DNA from: an uncultured Oligoflexia bacterium | GTDB lineage: Bacteria > Bdellovibrionota > Bacteriovoracia > Bacteriovoracales > Bacteriovoracaceae | Length of the DNA stretch: 64,000 nucleotides | NCBI GenBank assembly: GCA_937120495.1 | Contig: CAKZJW010000019.1 | Span: forward strand, 20,597-84,596 | Reading direction: 5' to 3' | Shown here: positions 42,117 through 51,783 of the stretch, in pieces | Layout: the number at the start of each line of letters is the position of its first letter | Numbering within the stretch: position 1 is the first letter of the stretch | Program-made: the position numbers and the translations under genes | The notes under the pieces: model-generated | What the model was told of the DNA's origin: nothing | Database searches by the model: none | What the model saw: the letters and a program-made list of their open reading frames with translations, nothing else

Positions 42117-42599
42117 TTATTCGTCAATATCTGTAGTTGATATTTGATTGATAAATGAAGCAATTTCTTTTTCATATTTAAACGACTTTGCACTAACAGA
42201 AGTAAAGACAACTTTTAGAGCCGTGCCGTTGTCTAATATATGATACTCTCGAAAATAAACAGTTTCTTCCTCTCTGTCAGTATAAGTACCTTTGATTTCA
42301 AATGCTTTTTTATTTTTAAAATTTTTCCACTTAGAAGTTTTTCGTTTCCAATTAGAAACACCAATTAAACCTAGAAGCTTTGATTTTGTGGAATCACTAC
42401 TTCCTTCTAAATCATTTAAATATTTCTTTTTGTCTTGAATATCATTTTTCTCAACAGCTACATATAAGCTCTTTGTAAAAGTTCCCTTCCACACTTTTGA
42501 GCTTTTGAAGTTATTTTTTAACTCCCAACTTTTACTTTCGAATTTTGCAAATGAGCTAAGGCTCATAAGAATTAGCAGCATTATTAATGGTGTTTTCAT
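42117..42599 (-). CDS. Secreted hypothetical protein
   Basis: The 160-residue product has a signal peptide (to SSFAKF, about residue 19) and a basic, aromatic-rich mature part with strands such as VYFREYHILDNGTALKVVFTSV and a C-terminal helix. The size and layout resemble the product of the next gene on the other strand (42739), hinting at a shared fold, but identity is low. No family is recognised. Confidence 0.6.
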   Translation of the reverse strand: MKTPLIMLLILMSLSSFAKFESKSWELKNNFKSSKVWKGTFTKSLYVAVEKNDIQDKKKYLNDLEGSSDSTKSKLLGLIGVSNWKRKTSKWKNFKNKKAFEIKGTYTDREEETVYFREYHILDNGTALKVVFTSVSAKSFKYEKEIASFINQISTTDIDE

Positions 42600-42738
42600 A
42601 TTATCTCTCTTTCTTTTGTCTTTTATCGGTCTAAAGAAATAGATAACTTAGCATTTTTATACGATAGTTGAGTATTTACCTCTTCCTTTGGGAAGAAGAG
42701 TTATTAAAGTAGAGACTTAATAATTCCGAAAATATAGT

Positions 42739-43263
42739 GTGAAACTTTTATTTAGCATTTTGATATTTACCTTTTCATTTTCTTCTTTGGCCAAAGAACA
42801 TATCGTTCAGACTAAAGGTGGAAAAATGATATTTAAAACGGCAGATAATGAAATTTCGCAAAGAAAATTCTTTGGGGCAGATCTTTGGTTTACTGGTGAG
42901 GTAAAAAATAAAAAAAGAAATGTGATGAGTGTTATTTATAATAGTAGTGATATCACGTTAGATAACTTTGTTGATCCAAAGCAGTTTAAAAAATACAAAG
43001 AGAAAATGCATCTGTTTGGAGAAAAGAGAAAATACCAAGATATAAAAATAAAACCACATAAGCATGTGAAAATTAATAATGAAAATTCTTATCACAGCTT
43101 TGTTTGGAGTTATAAAAAAGATGGAATTAATTATATAGAGCAAAGTTATTATGTTACTTGTGGCAAAATATTCTTTGTCGCTAAGGCGACAACATTTGAA
43201 AGCTCAAAAGAGGATCAAAGTAAATTTAAAAAAATTGTGGAAACTGCAAAATGCATAGAATGA
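42739..43263 (+). CDS. Secreted hypothetical protein, co-transcribed with the giant secreted protein
   Basis: The 174-residue product starts at GTG and has a signal peptide (to SSLAKE). The mature part has two Cys (VTCGKIFFV and AKCIE) and a strand pattern like that of the gene at 42117. Its stop overlaps the ATG of the 1438-residue protein gene (ATGA), so the two are translationally coupled and may work together. I know no family. Confidence 0.6.
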   Translation: MKLLFSILIFTFSFSSLAKEHIVQTKGGKMIFKTADNEISQRKFFGADLWFTGEVKNKKRNVMSVIYNSSDITLDNFVDPKQFKKYKEKMHLFGEKRKYQDIKIKPHKHVKINNENSYHSFVWSYKKDGINYIEQSYYVTCGKIFFVAKATTFESSKEDQSKFKKIVETAKCIE

Positions 43264-46200
43264 GAATACTTAATATATTCATCTTTTTATCTTTGCTTGT
43301 TTCTTCAAGTAAAGCGTACTCTCTTATAGAGGTTAAGGACTTAGATAAGACTCAAAGAGTTCAGCTTTCAAAAGTTTATAGAGACTTTTTAGTCAACATG
43401 GAAAAAACTGAAAGTGTCGAAAAATCAAAACTATATTCAACGATTATATTTGAAAAAATCATCAATAACTTTTTGGTGTATGCTGATGGGCTATCAGAAT
43501 GTGTGTATGCCGGATGGCCAAGCCGTAGGGGATCTCATGGATTTTGTGAAAGGCCAGAGCATTCAACAGAATATAAAAATTTTGAAAAATTATCGAGTAC
43601 TCTTTTAGACGAAGACGCTCTCCCTTCTGGGTTTGAAGTTTGCTCAGAGAATGAAAGAAGATGTAACCCTGTCATTTTTGGACCGGTGTGTGCACCATTT
43701 GATACACGTTACAATAGGGTTCGTGCAACGAGTAATTGCGATAAAACAAGCAGAGATTCTTTTCCTAATGGATTTGATTATAAATCATACTTAGAAGAAA
43801 ATGTTAAAGGTTCAGAACAATTGATATCTGAACTTGATTCAAACATGATGAATCTACAAAGATCAGCTGAGGTTGTGTGTACTGATAGTAAAAATAAACA
43901 ATCAAAAACAGCTGTGTGTAGAATTTTATCTGAACGATTAAAGGTTGAATTTCCATTTCATTCTAGTAAAAGTCAGAGTCCAACAAATAGTTTGAAAAAA
44001 TCTAAGCTTCCTGATGTGACAAAAATAGAGGTCAAGTCGAAAGAAGATCTTGAAACTCTAGAAAACGAAATCAATTCTTTGACAATTGAAATTGAAAAAA
44101 CTCTTGGCAGTGATTCGTGTACAGACCCAAGTGTCGCAAAGATTGTAAATGAAAGATATAATACAATTCAATTAATTGATCCTAAATCAGGAGAGTTTCT
44201 ATCTGATGAAGGTTCTGCTTGTATACAAAAATTAAAACCTCTTCTTGTTAAAAGAGCAATGCTACTCGAAAACTACGAGCGAGGATTGAACTCATTAACA
44301 GGTGCAGCAGGCTCTTGTCATGAAGTGTCTGAAGCTGATAAGGCAAATTCCCTTCAAGATCAAATCACGGATATTAATACCATTGTTGCTAAAAATGCAT
44401 GTGAAAAAAATCCAACTAAGTGGACTGCAAAGGGTTGTGCAAGTGACTTTGCTTGCTCTATCGGTTCTAGTTTCTTTTTTGGTGGCGGTGTGATGGACAA
44501 GATAGGAGCTTCTGTTGGTAAGAAGCTAGGGATTAAAGAAGACTGCCTAAGCTCACAAAATAATTGTGTCGCAAAGATAGTTACAGCGGCAGCGGATGTT
44601 ATTTGGTCTTTCTTAAGAAGTATTCCAGAATTGGCTTCTATGGCGTGGGATGGAATTAAAAATGTTGGTAAAAAGATTTATAACTGGATGCCTTGGGTAA
44701 CAGAGACAGAACAAAAACTTAGTGATGCAAATCAAGCGGCTATGAATGTTTTAGAAAAAGATGAACCAAGTACATTAGAAAAAATAGGTAACTTCTTTAC
44801 AAGCATGTGGGACATGTTAAAAGAGTATGTAACAGATGATTTAATGTGTACTGAGCCAGGTTGGGAAACGGAGAGATTTAAAAAAGATGCTCATTGTGAT
44901 CAACCATTTGTTAGCTTTAAGTGTATGACTTGCGCTGGAGCAATATCATCAATTTGTAATGTTATAGGTGCCGTTGGATCTGAGTTTGTGATTGGACTCT
45001 TAACAGGTGGAGGGGCAACGGCAGTAAAAGCTGGAGCTCGGGCTATTAGCTTAGGTGTAAAAGCTGGAGCAAGAATGGCATTGAAGTCTCAAATGAAAGG
45101 TCTTGCAGGTGCTGCTCTTCGAACAACGGCAAAAGTCGGAATTAAAGCCGTTCAAATCCTAAAGGCTCCTTTAACACTTGGAAGCTCGGCTGTTGGTAAG
45201 TCTAAGGTCTTTATTCAGAATCAAAAATATAAGTTTGCAAAAGTCCAATCTTGGGTAAGTCGAAATGCAAATAAAATATCAACCCCAATTCGTCCAAAAA
45301 GTAGAATTGTTAAAAATATTGCAGAACTCTCTGGGGAGTATGCAAAAAAAGCCGCAACAAAGATTGGAAAGATATCTAAGAACATAGTAACGGCACCATT
45401 TAAATTACCAGGGAAAATTTTAAAAGTTGGTGGTAGAATCTTAGACCCTTTCAAATTAGGTGAAAGAGGATTTGCTCTTGGATATAATGCTGCTCATGGA
45501 TTAATACCAATGAGTAAGTTTGTTAGAATTAGCAATTACGGCCATGATTTATCAAATGCTGTAGACGCAGTTAATAAAGCTTCGTCAGCTTCCCGAGCAG
45601 TTGACGCAACAGCTAGTCTATTATCAACAACAAAAAAACAAATGAGTGATTGGATAAAGGCTGCAAAGTCAGGAAAATTAACTCAAGAAGAGTTTAATCA
45701 ACTACAACAAGTTCTAAAACTAAAGAACTATGTTAAAACGAAATATGCTTCCAATGCTAATGCAATAAAAAGACTTGATAATGCAAGTGTGGAATTTGAA
45801 AAAAGTTTAGAAGATTTATTAAAGGTCATGGGAAGTGATGACGTAAATCGATACATTGCATACAGTTCGGACTTTTATAAAGAAGCAAGTGTAAAAAAAG
45901 CAACACTTCTTAAAAAAGATTCTAAAGACATTGTTCTCGTTGGTGATGCTTCAAAAGAGAAAATTTTAATTCTAGATCATATTGACGGTAATCTTATTGG
46001 GGTTACAGGAAGTGGTAAAAAGGTAGTTGTATCAACAGGCAATCTCTCAAAATCTGAGACTTCATTTATAGTGAATAAATTAAGTGAAAAAAGCTCTAAA
46101 CTAAAGTTAAATGACGTTGAAAATCTTTCAAACAAAAAGACAATATCAAAACGAATAAAAGCAAACAATTCGGCTCAAAATATAAAGCCAAAAACAATAC

Positions 46201-47576
46201 TGGAAAAAGCAAATACAAGATTGAAAGAAGCCGTGGCTCCTCAAAAAGTAATCCTTGATAGACGAGCTTTAAATACACAAATAAATAAGACGGCTAAAAT
46301 AGATGATGCAACTGTTCAACGAAAAATTCAAAAACAAGTAAATACAGTTGCTGAAAATTTATTAAGAAAAACGATAAAACCGATCAAACAAAAAGAGTTG
46401 GTTAAAGTCGCAGGCGATCTAAAATTATTAGATGAAGTAAAACATATTTCCTCTGCTGAAACAAAAGTTCTAATTGATGCACATAAAAGAGAAATCTTTT
46501 TAAGTATTGAAGACAAGGCCGTAAGGAGCAAGCTTGCTAATGAAATAAAAGGTAGAGCTTCTAATGGAAAATTTTCAAAATCTCAAGATAATATTAGTCT
46601 GTATAATAAAAGAGGACGTGGTGATGAGGTTTTTGAAAAATCATTTGAAGCTAAGGTGACCTCAACGGTTGATGACTCCGGTGCATATATAAAACTTGAA
46701 ACAGATAATTCAATCGATGGAATAAAGTTAGTAGATGAGAGTAGTGACTCCTTTGTTGGATTCAATTTGAAAGGTCAGAAAATACATATCAAAAAAACGT
46801 CACTATCAAAAGAGTCCGTAAATAATATTTCAGAGAGACTATCTGTTATAAGTCCTAATGCGAAACAGAAAATGTTTAGTAAAGCTTCGAAGTCAAAAAT
46901 GAATAAAGTCTATCCTACTAATGATCCAGATTTTATCTATGCTAAATCTCTAGCAAAGAATGAAATTCGTGTAGGGGATGAAATTGTAAAATTAAGAAGG
47001 TTTGAAGCAGGAAGTTCAAAAATCAAGGACTCATTAGTTGATGGTGGAGATGTTCTTTTAAAAGACAAAAAAGGAAACAGTATTCAAATATTAAATGTTC
47101 ATGAGCAAGGAAAATATTGGGTAGGGTTCTCTAAGTCTTCTGGAGAAAGAGTTATCGTTCCAAAGTTCTTGATGGATTCAAAAACAAACAATTTAATGGC
47201 TCGGGGGCAAAATTTTACAAAAATCAAAAGAGATTTAAAAAAGAAATTAAGCTTTATAAAGTCATTTGATAAAAACACAAAAATGATAGATGTAGATAAG
47301 GCCTTTAGATCAAAATATAAATATTTAAACTATAATATTAAATATAGACTTGGAGAACTTAGTATTTCTGAGCGTTCTTCAAATACTTTGGAACAAATAT
47401 CCGAAAATGTCTACTTACGAGCTATTAATGAAACAGATGCTGAAGTTGTTGTTTTAGAATCTGAAAAGATAACTAAAGAAGAAGAAGTAATTATGGATGA
47501 GGCTCTAAAAGCGGCAGTTGAGAGTGAAGAAGACTTTAATTTCGATGAACTTGATGAGAGTGACTTCGATTTCTAG
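43260..47576 (+). CDS. Giant secreted protein with C-terminal repeated modules
   Basis: I place the start at ATG 43260, overlapping the previous stop (ATGA); ATG 43251 is also in frame. The product of about 1438 residues has a signal peptide (to SKAYS), a Cys-rich N-terminal region (about 60-400), Cys pairs around 560 (KCMTCAGAISSICNV), then hydrophobic helices and a long Lys-rich alpha-helical part. Three diverged modules follow in the C-terminal half (LDHIDGNLIGVTGSGKKVVV; GFNLKGQKIHIKKTSLSKES; VGFSKSSGERVIVPKFL). The tail is very acidic. Function unknown; surface or predation-related roles are guesses. Confidence 0.75.
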   Translation: MRILNIFIFLSLLVSSSKAYSLIEVKDLDKTQRVQLSKVYRDFLVNMEKTESVEKSKLYSTIIFEKIINNFLVYADGLSECVYAGWPSRRGSHGFCERPEHSTEYKNFEKLSSTLLDEDALPSGFEVCSENERRCNPVIFGPVCAPFDTRYNRVRATSNCDKTSRDSFPNGFDYKSYLEENVKGSEQLISELDSNMMNLQRSAEVVCTDSKNKQSKTAVCRILSERLKVEFPFHSSKSQSPTNSLKKSKLPDVTKIEVKSKEDLETLENEINSLTIEIEKTLGSDSCTDPSVAKIVNERYNTIQLIDPKSGEFLSDEGSACIQKLKPLLVKRAMLLENYERGLNSLTGAAGSCHEVSEADKANSLQDQITDINTIVAKNACEKNPTKWTAKGCASDFACSIGSSFFFGGGVMDKIGASVGKKLGIKEDCLSSQNNCVAKIVTAAADVIWSFLRSIPELASMAWDGIKNVGKKIYNWMPWVTETEQKLSDANQAAMNVLEKDEPSTLEKIGNFFTSMWDMLKEYVTDDLMCTEPGWETERFKKDAHCDQPFVSFKCMTCAGAISSICNVIGAVGSEFVIGLLTGGGATAVKAGARAISLGVKAGARMALKSQMKGLAGAALRTTAKVGIKAVQILKAPLTLGSSAVGKSKVFIQNQKYKFAKVQSWVSRNANKISTPIRPKSRIVKNIAELSGEYAKKAATKIGKISKNIVTAPFKLPGKILKVGGRILDPFKLGERGFALGYNAAHGLIPMSKFVRISNYGHDLSNAVDAVNKASSASRAVDATASLLSTTKKQMSDWIKAAKSGKLTQEEFNQLQQVLKLKNYVKTKYASNANAIKRLDNASVEFEKSLEDLLKVMGSDDVNRYIAYSSDFYKEASVKKATLLKKDSKDIVLVGDASKEKILILDHIDGNLIGVTGSGKKVVVSTGNLSKSETSFIVNKLSEKSSKLKLNDVENLSNKKTISKRIKANNSAQNIKPKTILEKANTRLKEAVAPQKVILDRRALNTQINKTAKIDDATVQRKIQKQVNTVAENLLRKTIKPIKQKELVKVAGDLKLLDEVKHISSAETKVLIDAHKREIFLSIEDKAVRSKLANEIKGRASNGKFSKSQDNISLYNKRGRGDEVFEKSFEAKVTSTVDDSGAYIKLETDNSIDGIKLVDESSDSFVGFNLKGQKIHIKKTSLSKESVNNISERLSVISPNAKQKMFSKASKSKMNKVYPTNDPDFIYAKSLAKNEIRVGDEIVKLRRFEAGSSKIKDSLVDGGDVLLKDKKGNSIQILNVHEQGKYWVGFSKSSGERVIVPKFLMDSKTNNLMARGQNFTKIKRDLKKKLSFIKSFDKNTKMIDVDKAFRSKYKYLNYNIKYRLGELSISERSSNTLEQISENVYLRAINETDAEVVVLESEKITKEEEVIMDEALKAAVESEEDFNFDELDESDFDF

Positions 47577-47585
47577 ATATTTTAA

Positions 47586-48800
47586 CTATCCTCGACAAAC
47601 TTCTGCTAGGGCCTTAAGGCGTCTTTCACTTTTTTGTGTATAAGGATTTTTCTTATCCCAAGCATACCCAGCAAGAACAGAAATAATATGTGATCTAATC
47701 TCTTTTTGAATTTTATCAGTAAAGATTATATCTTGAAGATCTCCGCCATACCATGCATCAACGAAGACTTTGAATGTCTTTAATCCATAATTTAATTCAT
47801 CAAGGTATTCTTTATCAAAATCAACAGATTCACCCTTAATTTTTTTATTTATCAAAGGAGATGCAAGACAAGCAGATTTTAAAGCAATTGTAATACCGGA
47901 AGAAAAAATAGGATCAAGGAACTCACCACTATTACCTATCAGAAGAAAATTTTCACCAAACATTTGTTGAGTCTTTGAGGTGAAAGATTGAATCTTTTTA
48001 GTTTCAAGCTCATATTCATAATCACCAAGTGCTTTTTTTAGAAGAGGATTTCTTTCTATGCAATGCTCTAACATTTGTTGATTTGATAAATCTAAATCTT
48101 TTTCATCAGTAATAACTCCGAGGCTAAAATTATTTTCAGCGAGAGGTATTGTCCAAAACCAACACTTCGAATTTGTTTGATCTACAGAGATTAAAATTTT
48201 ATTTGTATCAAACGCAGGCTTTTGCGAAGTCTTAATATGTGAAAAATAACAGCGTCTATCTTGGGCTTGGTATTCTGTTTTTAGATTTAAGGCTTTTGGT
48301 AGTACCTTTGCTAAGCCACTTGCATCGACGAGGAATTTTCCTTGAAACTCAAATGTGCTTGTTTTTGATGATACAGAAACTTTAACCGGATTTTGAGAGT
48401 CATTAAATTCAACCCCCTCAAGAGTGTGATCAAATAGAATGTCGACACCCAGTGTTTGTAAGTGATCAGTTACTTTTTTATCAAAAGATGATCTTCGCAC
48501 TTGATATGTTGTTGATGCCCCATCTGTTGATTTCTTTGAAAAATCGATATCTTTAAATATATCTTCTCTTAAGAATTGAGCTCCATCTTTAAATTGAAAA
48601 TCGCAATCTTCAAAAATACTTAAGAGTCCAGCCTCTTTGTATAGTTCCATATTTTGAGGAAGTAGGCTCTCTCCTATACTAAAGCGCGGGAATGTATTCT
48701 TTTCAATAATAACGACACTATGGCCTAGTTCTTTTAGCATTGCTGCACAGCAAGTTCCTGCGGGTCCAGCACCAATAATGATAATATCGTAATTTTTCAT
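47586..48800 (-). CDS. FAD-dependent oxidoreductase, halogenase-like
   Basis: The 404-residue product has a dinucleotide fold (IIIGAGPAGT), FPRFSIGESLLP (37-48), a Lys in FQFKDGAQF (Lys71) near the place of the catalytic Lys of flavin halogenases, YQVRRSSFD, WFWTIP (214-219; the W-x-W-x-I-P halogenase motif) and FLDPIFSSG (294-302). Together these fit a phenol-type flavin-dependent halogenase better than a geranylgeranyl reductase, though both share the fold. It is divergent from the aryl-polyene operon by 63 bases, and related genes occur in xanthomonadin and flexirubin clusters. Confidence 0.7.
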   Translation of the reverse strand: MKNYDIIIIGAGPAGTCCAAMLKELGHSVVIIEKNTFPRFSIGESLLPQNMELYKEAGLLSIFEDCDFQFKDGAQFLREDIFKDIDFSKKSTDGASTTYQVRRSSFDKKVTDHLQTLGVDILFDHTLEGVEFNDSQNPVKVSVSSKTSTFEFQGKFLVDASGLAKVLPKALNLKTEYQAQDRRCYFSHIKTSQKPAFDTNKILISVDQTNSKCWFWTIPLAENNFSLGVITDEKDLDLSNQQMLEHCIERNPLLKKALGDYEYELETKKIQSFTSKTQQMFGENFLLIGNSGEFLDPIFSSGITIALKSACLASPLINKKIKGESVDFDKEYLDELNYGLKTFKVFVDAWYGGDLQDIIFTDKIQKEIRSHIISVLAGYAWDKKNPYTQKSERRLKALAEVCRG

Positions 48801-48863
48801 AGAAACTCTATTGTTTTAAAAGTGAAGTTATTGATGTTAATATTAGCGCAAAAAGGAGCTAAT

Positions 48864-49271
48864 ATGAATAAATTAATCTTAAACTTTTTATTATTAAGCC
48901 TGAGCATTTCGTGTGGAAGTGGTTTAAAGTTAAAACCATTGAGCAATCTTGAAGGGAACGTTACACCAGATGGAGTAAAAATTTCACAAGTTAGAAAGGC
49001 AATCTTAAGAGGCGGAGCTTCTAAGGGATGGATGGTTAAAAAAACAAAGAAGAAAAACGAATATATGGCCACTATAAGTGTAAGAAAGCATAGAGTAGAT
49101 GTCTTAATCCCTTATTCAAGAAAGTCTTTTTCTATTAACTATAAAGATAGCGAAAATATGAACTATAATGACAAAAAGAAACTTATCCATAGAAACTATT
49201 TTCGTTGGGTAGTTAATTTGAGAAAAGAGATTACTAAAGAATTACTTTTGATTTCTGCAAATGCAAAATAA
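48864..49271 (+). CDS. Small lipoprotein at head of aryl-polyene operon
   Basis: The start is ATG 48864 after AAGGAG. The 135-residue product has a lipobox (LSLSISC, Cys18) and a domain with ISQVRKAILRGGASKGWMVKKTKK and YMATISVRKHRVDVLIPYS. Small lipoproteins with this layout are common in aryl-polyene clusters; the role is not established. It overlaps the next gene by 11 bases, which places it in the operon. Confidence 0.7.
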   Translation: MNKLILNFLLLSLSISCGSGLKLKPLSNLEGNVTPDGVKISQVRKAILRGGASKGWMVKKTKKKNEYMATISVRKHRVDVLIPYSRKSFSINYKDSENMNYNDKKKLIHRNYFRWVVNLRKEITKELLLISANAK

Positions 49272-49917
49272 TTCATTTTCTTTTAATATAGATACATTTA
49301 CATCGTGGAGCTATTTGGCTGATAAAGAATACTTAAGAGAACTTAAATTAAGTAAGATGAGTTCACGAAGAATGACTAAGTTAGCAAAAAAGGTCGTCAA
49401 CGAGGCTCTTCACCAAATTGAAGGTGTTGATATTGACTTTATTGTGTATTCTTCTAGACACGGAGAGCTTCTCTTATCTAGTGAATTAATTGAATCGATA
49501 CAAAGTTTAGAGACTCCCAGTCCTATCAAGTTTTCTCAATCAACTCATAATGCAGCTTCAGGTCATTTGTGTATCCAAGCAAAAAGAAAAATTCCTATAA
49601 GCTCAATTAGCGCATGTGAAGAAAGTTTTTCTATGGGGATTGTATCCGCGGTTAATTTTTTGAAACAAAATCAAGATTCAAAAGTTCTTTTCATTTATGG
49701 TGATGCCCCTTTCCCTGAATTATTTAAAGAGAAGATTAGCTGCACAGACGATGAAATTATCCAAACAATGATTTTATCGAATGGTGAAGAGTATCAACTC
49801 AATTTAAAAACAAACAAAGAAATATTTTCTGAAAGCGAATGCTCAAGGTTTACATCTTGGTGGAAAACTAAAGAACACCCTCTTGACTTTAAAATTGGTA
49901 GCCTATGTTTAAGTTAA
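49261..49917 (+). CDS. Beta-ketoacyl synthase-like chain-length factor (ApeC-like)
   Basis: The 218-residue product matches the N-terminal ketosynthase-like family (PF13723): KMSSRRMTKLAKKVVNEAL, FIVYSSRHGE, KFSQSTHNAASGHLCI and ISACEESFSMGIVSAV. It lacks the catalytic Cys-His-His set of a full ketosynthase and is thought to pair with an active ketosynthase in aryl-polyene synthesis. It is the first pathway gene, coupled on both sides by overlaps. Confidence 0.82.
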   Translation: MQNNSFSFNIDTFTSWSYLADKEYLRELKLSKMSSRRMTKLAKKVVNEALHQIEGVDIDFIVYSSRHGELLLSSELIESIQSLETPSPIKFSQSTHNAASGHLCIQAKRKIPISSISACEESFSMGIVSAVNFLKQNQDSKVLFIYGDAPFPELFKEKISCTDDEIIQTMILSNGEEYQLNLKTNKEIFSESECSRFTSWWKTKEHPLDFKIGSLCLS

Positions 49918-50669
49918 TGAATAGGTACTGGAGAATTTTTAGCACCGGACTATCGTTTATTGTATTTGGTCTCGGTGGACTATTTTTAAGCTTTTTTGTG
50001 TTTCCTATTGTTTTAGTCGCTATTCAAGACCCACTAAAGAAAAAGAAAGTAATAAGAAAGATCATTACGCTTACATTTAGATTCTTTATGAATTTCATGC
50101 ACACTTTAGGCGTTATTCGTTTTAAAACAGAAAGCATTGAAACTCTTCACTCTGAAAATTCATGCTTACTTATTGCTAATCACCCAACATTAATTGATGT
50201 TGTCTCTATTATTGCTCACTGTCCAAATGCTTGTTGCATAGTGAAAGAGGAATTGTGGAGTAATACCTATGTAAGAAAAATTGTTCAAGCTGCCGGTTAT
50301 ATTCCAAATACTGACGCGGATCTTATGCTCAAAAGATGTGAAGAAGCGATCTCAAATGGTGATGTCTTGATTATCTTTCCAGAAGGAACAAGAACAAAGC
50401 CAAATGAAGAGCCAAAGTTTCAAAGAGGTGCAGCCCATATTGCTTTAATGCTTAAGTGTGAAGTGAGATGTGTTGAAATAAATTGCTCTCCAATAACATT
50501 AACTAAGGGATTGCCTTGGTATAGGGTCCCAAGTAGACGAGCAGACTTTACGCTGTCCGTCAGAGATAGAATAAACTCTAATGATCATGTTCTAGAAGAT
50601 ATGCCCAGGCCCAAAGCTGCAAGGGTAATAACGAGAGTATTCTTAAAACAATATTGCAGTACCCCCTAA
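49905..50669 (+). CDS. Lysophospholipid acyltransferase family protein (ApeD-like)
   Basis: The 254-residue product has one or two N-terminal membrane helices and PlsC-type motifs: ANHPTLIDVV (H-x4-D) and IIFPEGTRTKP. It probably transfers the finished polyene or its anchor acyl chain to a membrane lipid. The start may be ATG 49905 or ATG 49917 (TAATG with the previous stop); no clear ribosome site decides. Confidence 0.87.
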   Translation: MFKLMNRYWRIFSTGLSFIVFGLGGLFLSFFVFPIVLVAIQDPLKKKKVIRKIITLTFRFFMNFMHTLGVIRFKTESIETLHSENSCLLIANHPTLIDVVSIIAHCPNACCIVKEELWSNTYVRKIVQAAGYIPNTDADLMLKRCEEAISNGDVLIIFPEGTRTKPNEEPKFQRGAAHIALMLKCEVRCVEINCSPITLTKGLPWYRVPSRRADFTLSVRDRINSNDHVLEDMPRPKAARVITRVFLKQYCSTP

Positions 50670-50689
50670 GCAATGTTAATATTTTCTCT

Positions 50690-50959
50690 ATGGAAAATTT
50701 AGAAAATCAAATAAAAACAGTAATAATAGAGTCACTGAATCTAGAAGATTATAGTGTTGAAGATATCAAGAACGAAGAGCCTCTTTTTGTTGAAGGACTA
50801 GGATTAGATTCAATAGATGCGCTAGAGCTTGGAATTGCAATTAAGAAAAAGTTTGATATTGCTCTAGATGTTGAAAATGATGTAAAAAAATATTTTTACT
50901 CCGTTGATACATTAGCAGCCTTTATTAAGGAACTAAGTTCGGCAGAGGCCAGAGGTTAG
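50690..50959 (+). CDS. Acyl carrier protein 1 of aryl-polyene operon
   Basis: I start it at ATG 50690. The 89-residue product has the phosphopantetheine site GLGLDSIDALELG with the Ser that carries the prosthetic group, in a four-helix ACP pattern. It carries the growing polyene chain. It ends two bases before the ATG of a second ACP gene; two ACPs are the rule in aryl-polyene clusters. Confidence 0.9.
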   Translation: MENLENQIKTVIIESLNLEDYSVEDIKNEEPLFVEGLGLDSIDALELGIAIKKKFDIALDVENDVKKYFYSVDTLAAFIKELSSAEARG

Positions 50960-50960
50960 A

Positions 50961-51224
50961 ATGAAAACGAAAGAAGAAATCCTTGGTGAATTATCTAAAA
51001 TAATGAATGAACTATTTGAGGTTCCTGTTGAAGATATCAAAATGGAATCAAAGTTTTACGATGACCTAAATCTAGATAGTATTGATGCAATCGATTTAAT
51101 AGGACAAGTTCAAGTTGTAATTGGTGAAAGAGTAAATCCTGAAGACTTTAAGACAGTACAAACTGTCGGTGATGTTGTAGCAATTGCAGAAGATATGATT
51201 GCTCGCAGATCTAGTGAAAGCTAG
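50961..51224 (+). CDS. Acyl carrier protein 2 of aryl-polyene operon
   Basis: The 87-residue product has the site DLNLDSIDAIDLIGQVQ with the modified Ser and an ACP-like helix order. It differs from ACP1 in sequence, so the two probably serve different steps, for example starter loading and elongation. It overlaps the next gene by 11 bases. Confidence 0.9.
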   Translation: MKTKEEILGELSKIMNELFEVPVEDIKMESKFYDDLNLDSIDAIDLIGQVQVVIGERVNPEDFKTVQTVGDVVAIAEDMIARRSSES

Positions 51225-51783
51225 TATATTTAATCTTTTTTTTCTTATTTATCCCATTATCATTTATTGTGGTTTTAAGTTCTTCTCTATGCGAGAGACG
51301 ACAATTGCAGTTTTAATTGCATTCTTTCTAAGAATTCTTATTCTTAGAAAATGGAAAACTCAACTCGAAAAAACAACCTTAGCTGCAGCTTGTATCATGC
51401 TGATAGCATCTATAATCGGAATTATATTTAATGAATACAGCCTTATAAAGCTTCACCCAATACTTATGAGTATTAGCTTTTGCGCGGTATTTACTGCAAG
51501 CTTGGGGAAGGGAAAGATGCCTATTGTTGAAGCGATTGCAAGAATCCAAGAGCCGAATCTACCAAGTCATGCCATAGGTTATACGAGAAATGTAACAAAA
51601 GTCTGGATAGCTTTCTTTGTTCTAAATGGATTGATTTCTTTTTATACATATAGATATAGCTCTATGGACGTATGGACTCTTTATAATGGTCTTATTAGCT
51701 ATGTTTTAATGGGGGTTCTTTTTGGTGTTGAATTTCTCGTTCGTCTAAAAATTAAAAAAAAATGGGAAGCGCAAAAATGTTAG
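51214..51783 (+). CDS. Aryl-polyene cluster integral membrane protein (ApeG/COG4648-like)
   Basis: I start it at GTG 51214, inside the ACP2 gene; TTG 51199 is also in frame. The product of about 189 residues has five or six membrane helices and the segment MPIVEAIARIQEPNLPSHAIGYTRNVTKVW, which is characteristic of the COG4648 membrane proteins of aryl-polyene clusters. Its exact task is unknown; it may place the synthase complex at the membrane. It overlaps the next gene. Confidence 0.82.
   Translation: MKASIFNLFFLIYPIIIYCGFKFFSMRETTIAVLIAFFLRILILRKWKTQLEKTTLAAACIMLIASIIGIIFNEYSLIKLHPILMSISFCAVFTASLGKGKMPIVEAIARIQEPNLPSHAIGYTRNVTKVWIAFFVLNGLISFYTYRYSSMDVWTLYNGLISYVLMGVLFGVEFLVRLKIKKKWEAQKC

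Noticed and set aside
48797..49072. Reverse-strand frame of 91 residues opposite the lipoprotein gene.
   Set aside because: It is antisense to a gene with a clear ribosome site and lipobox, and lacks its own ribosome site.
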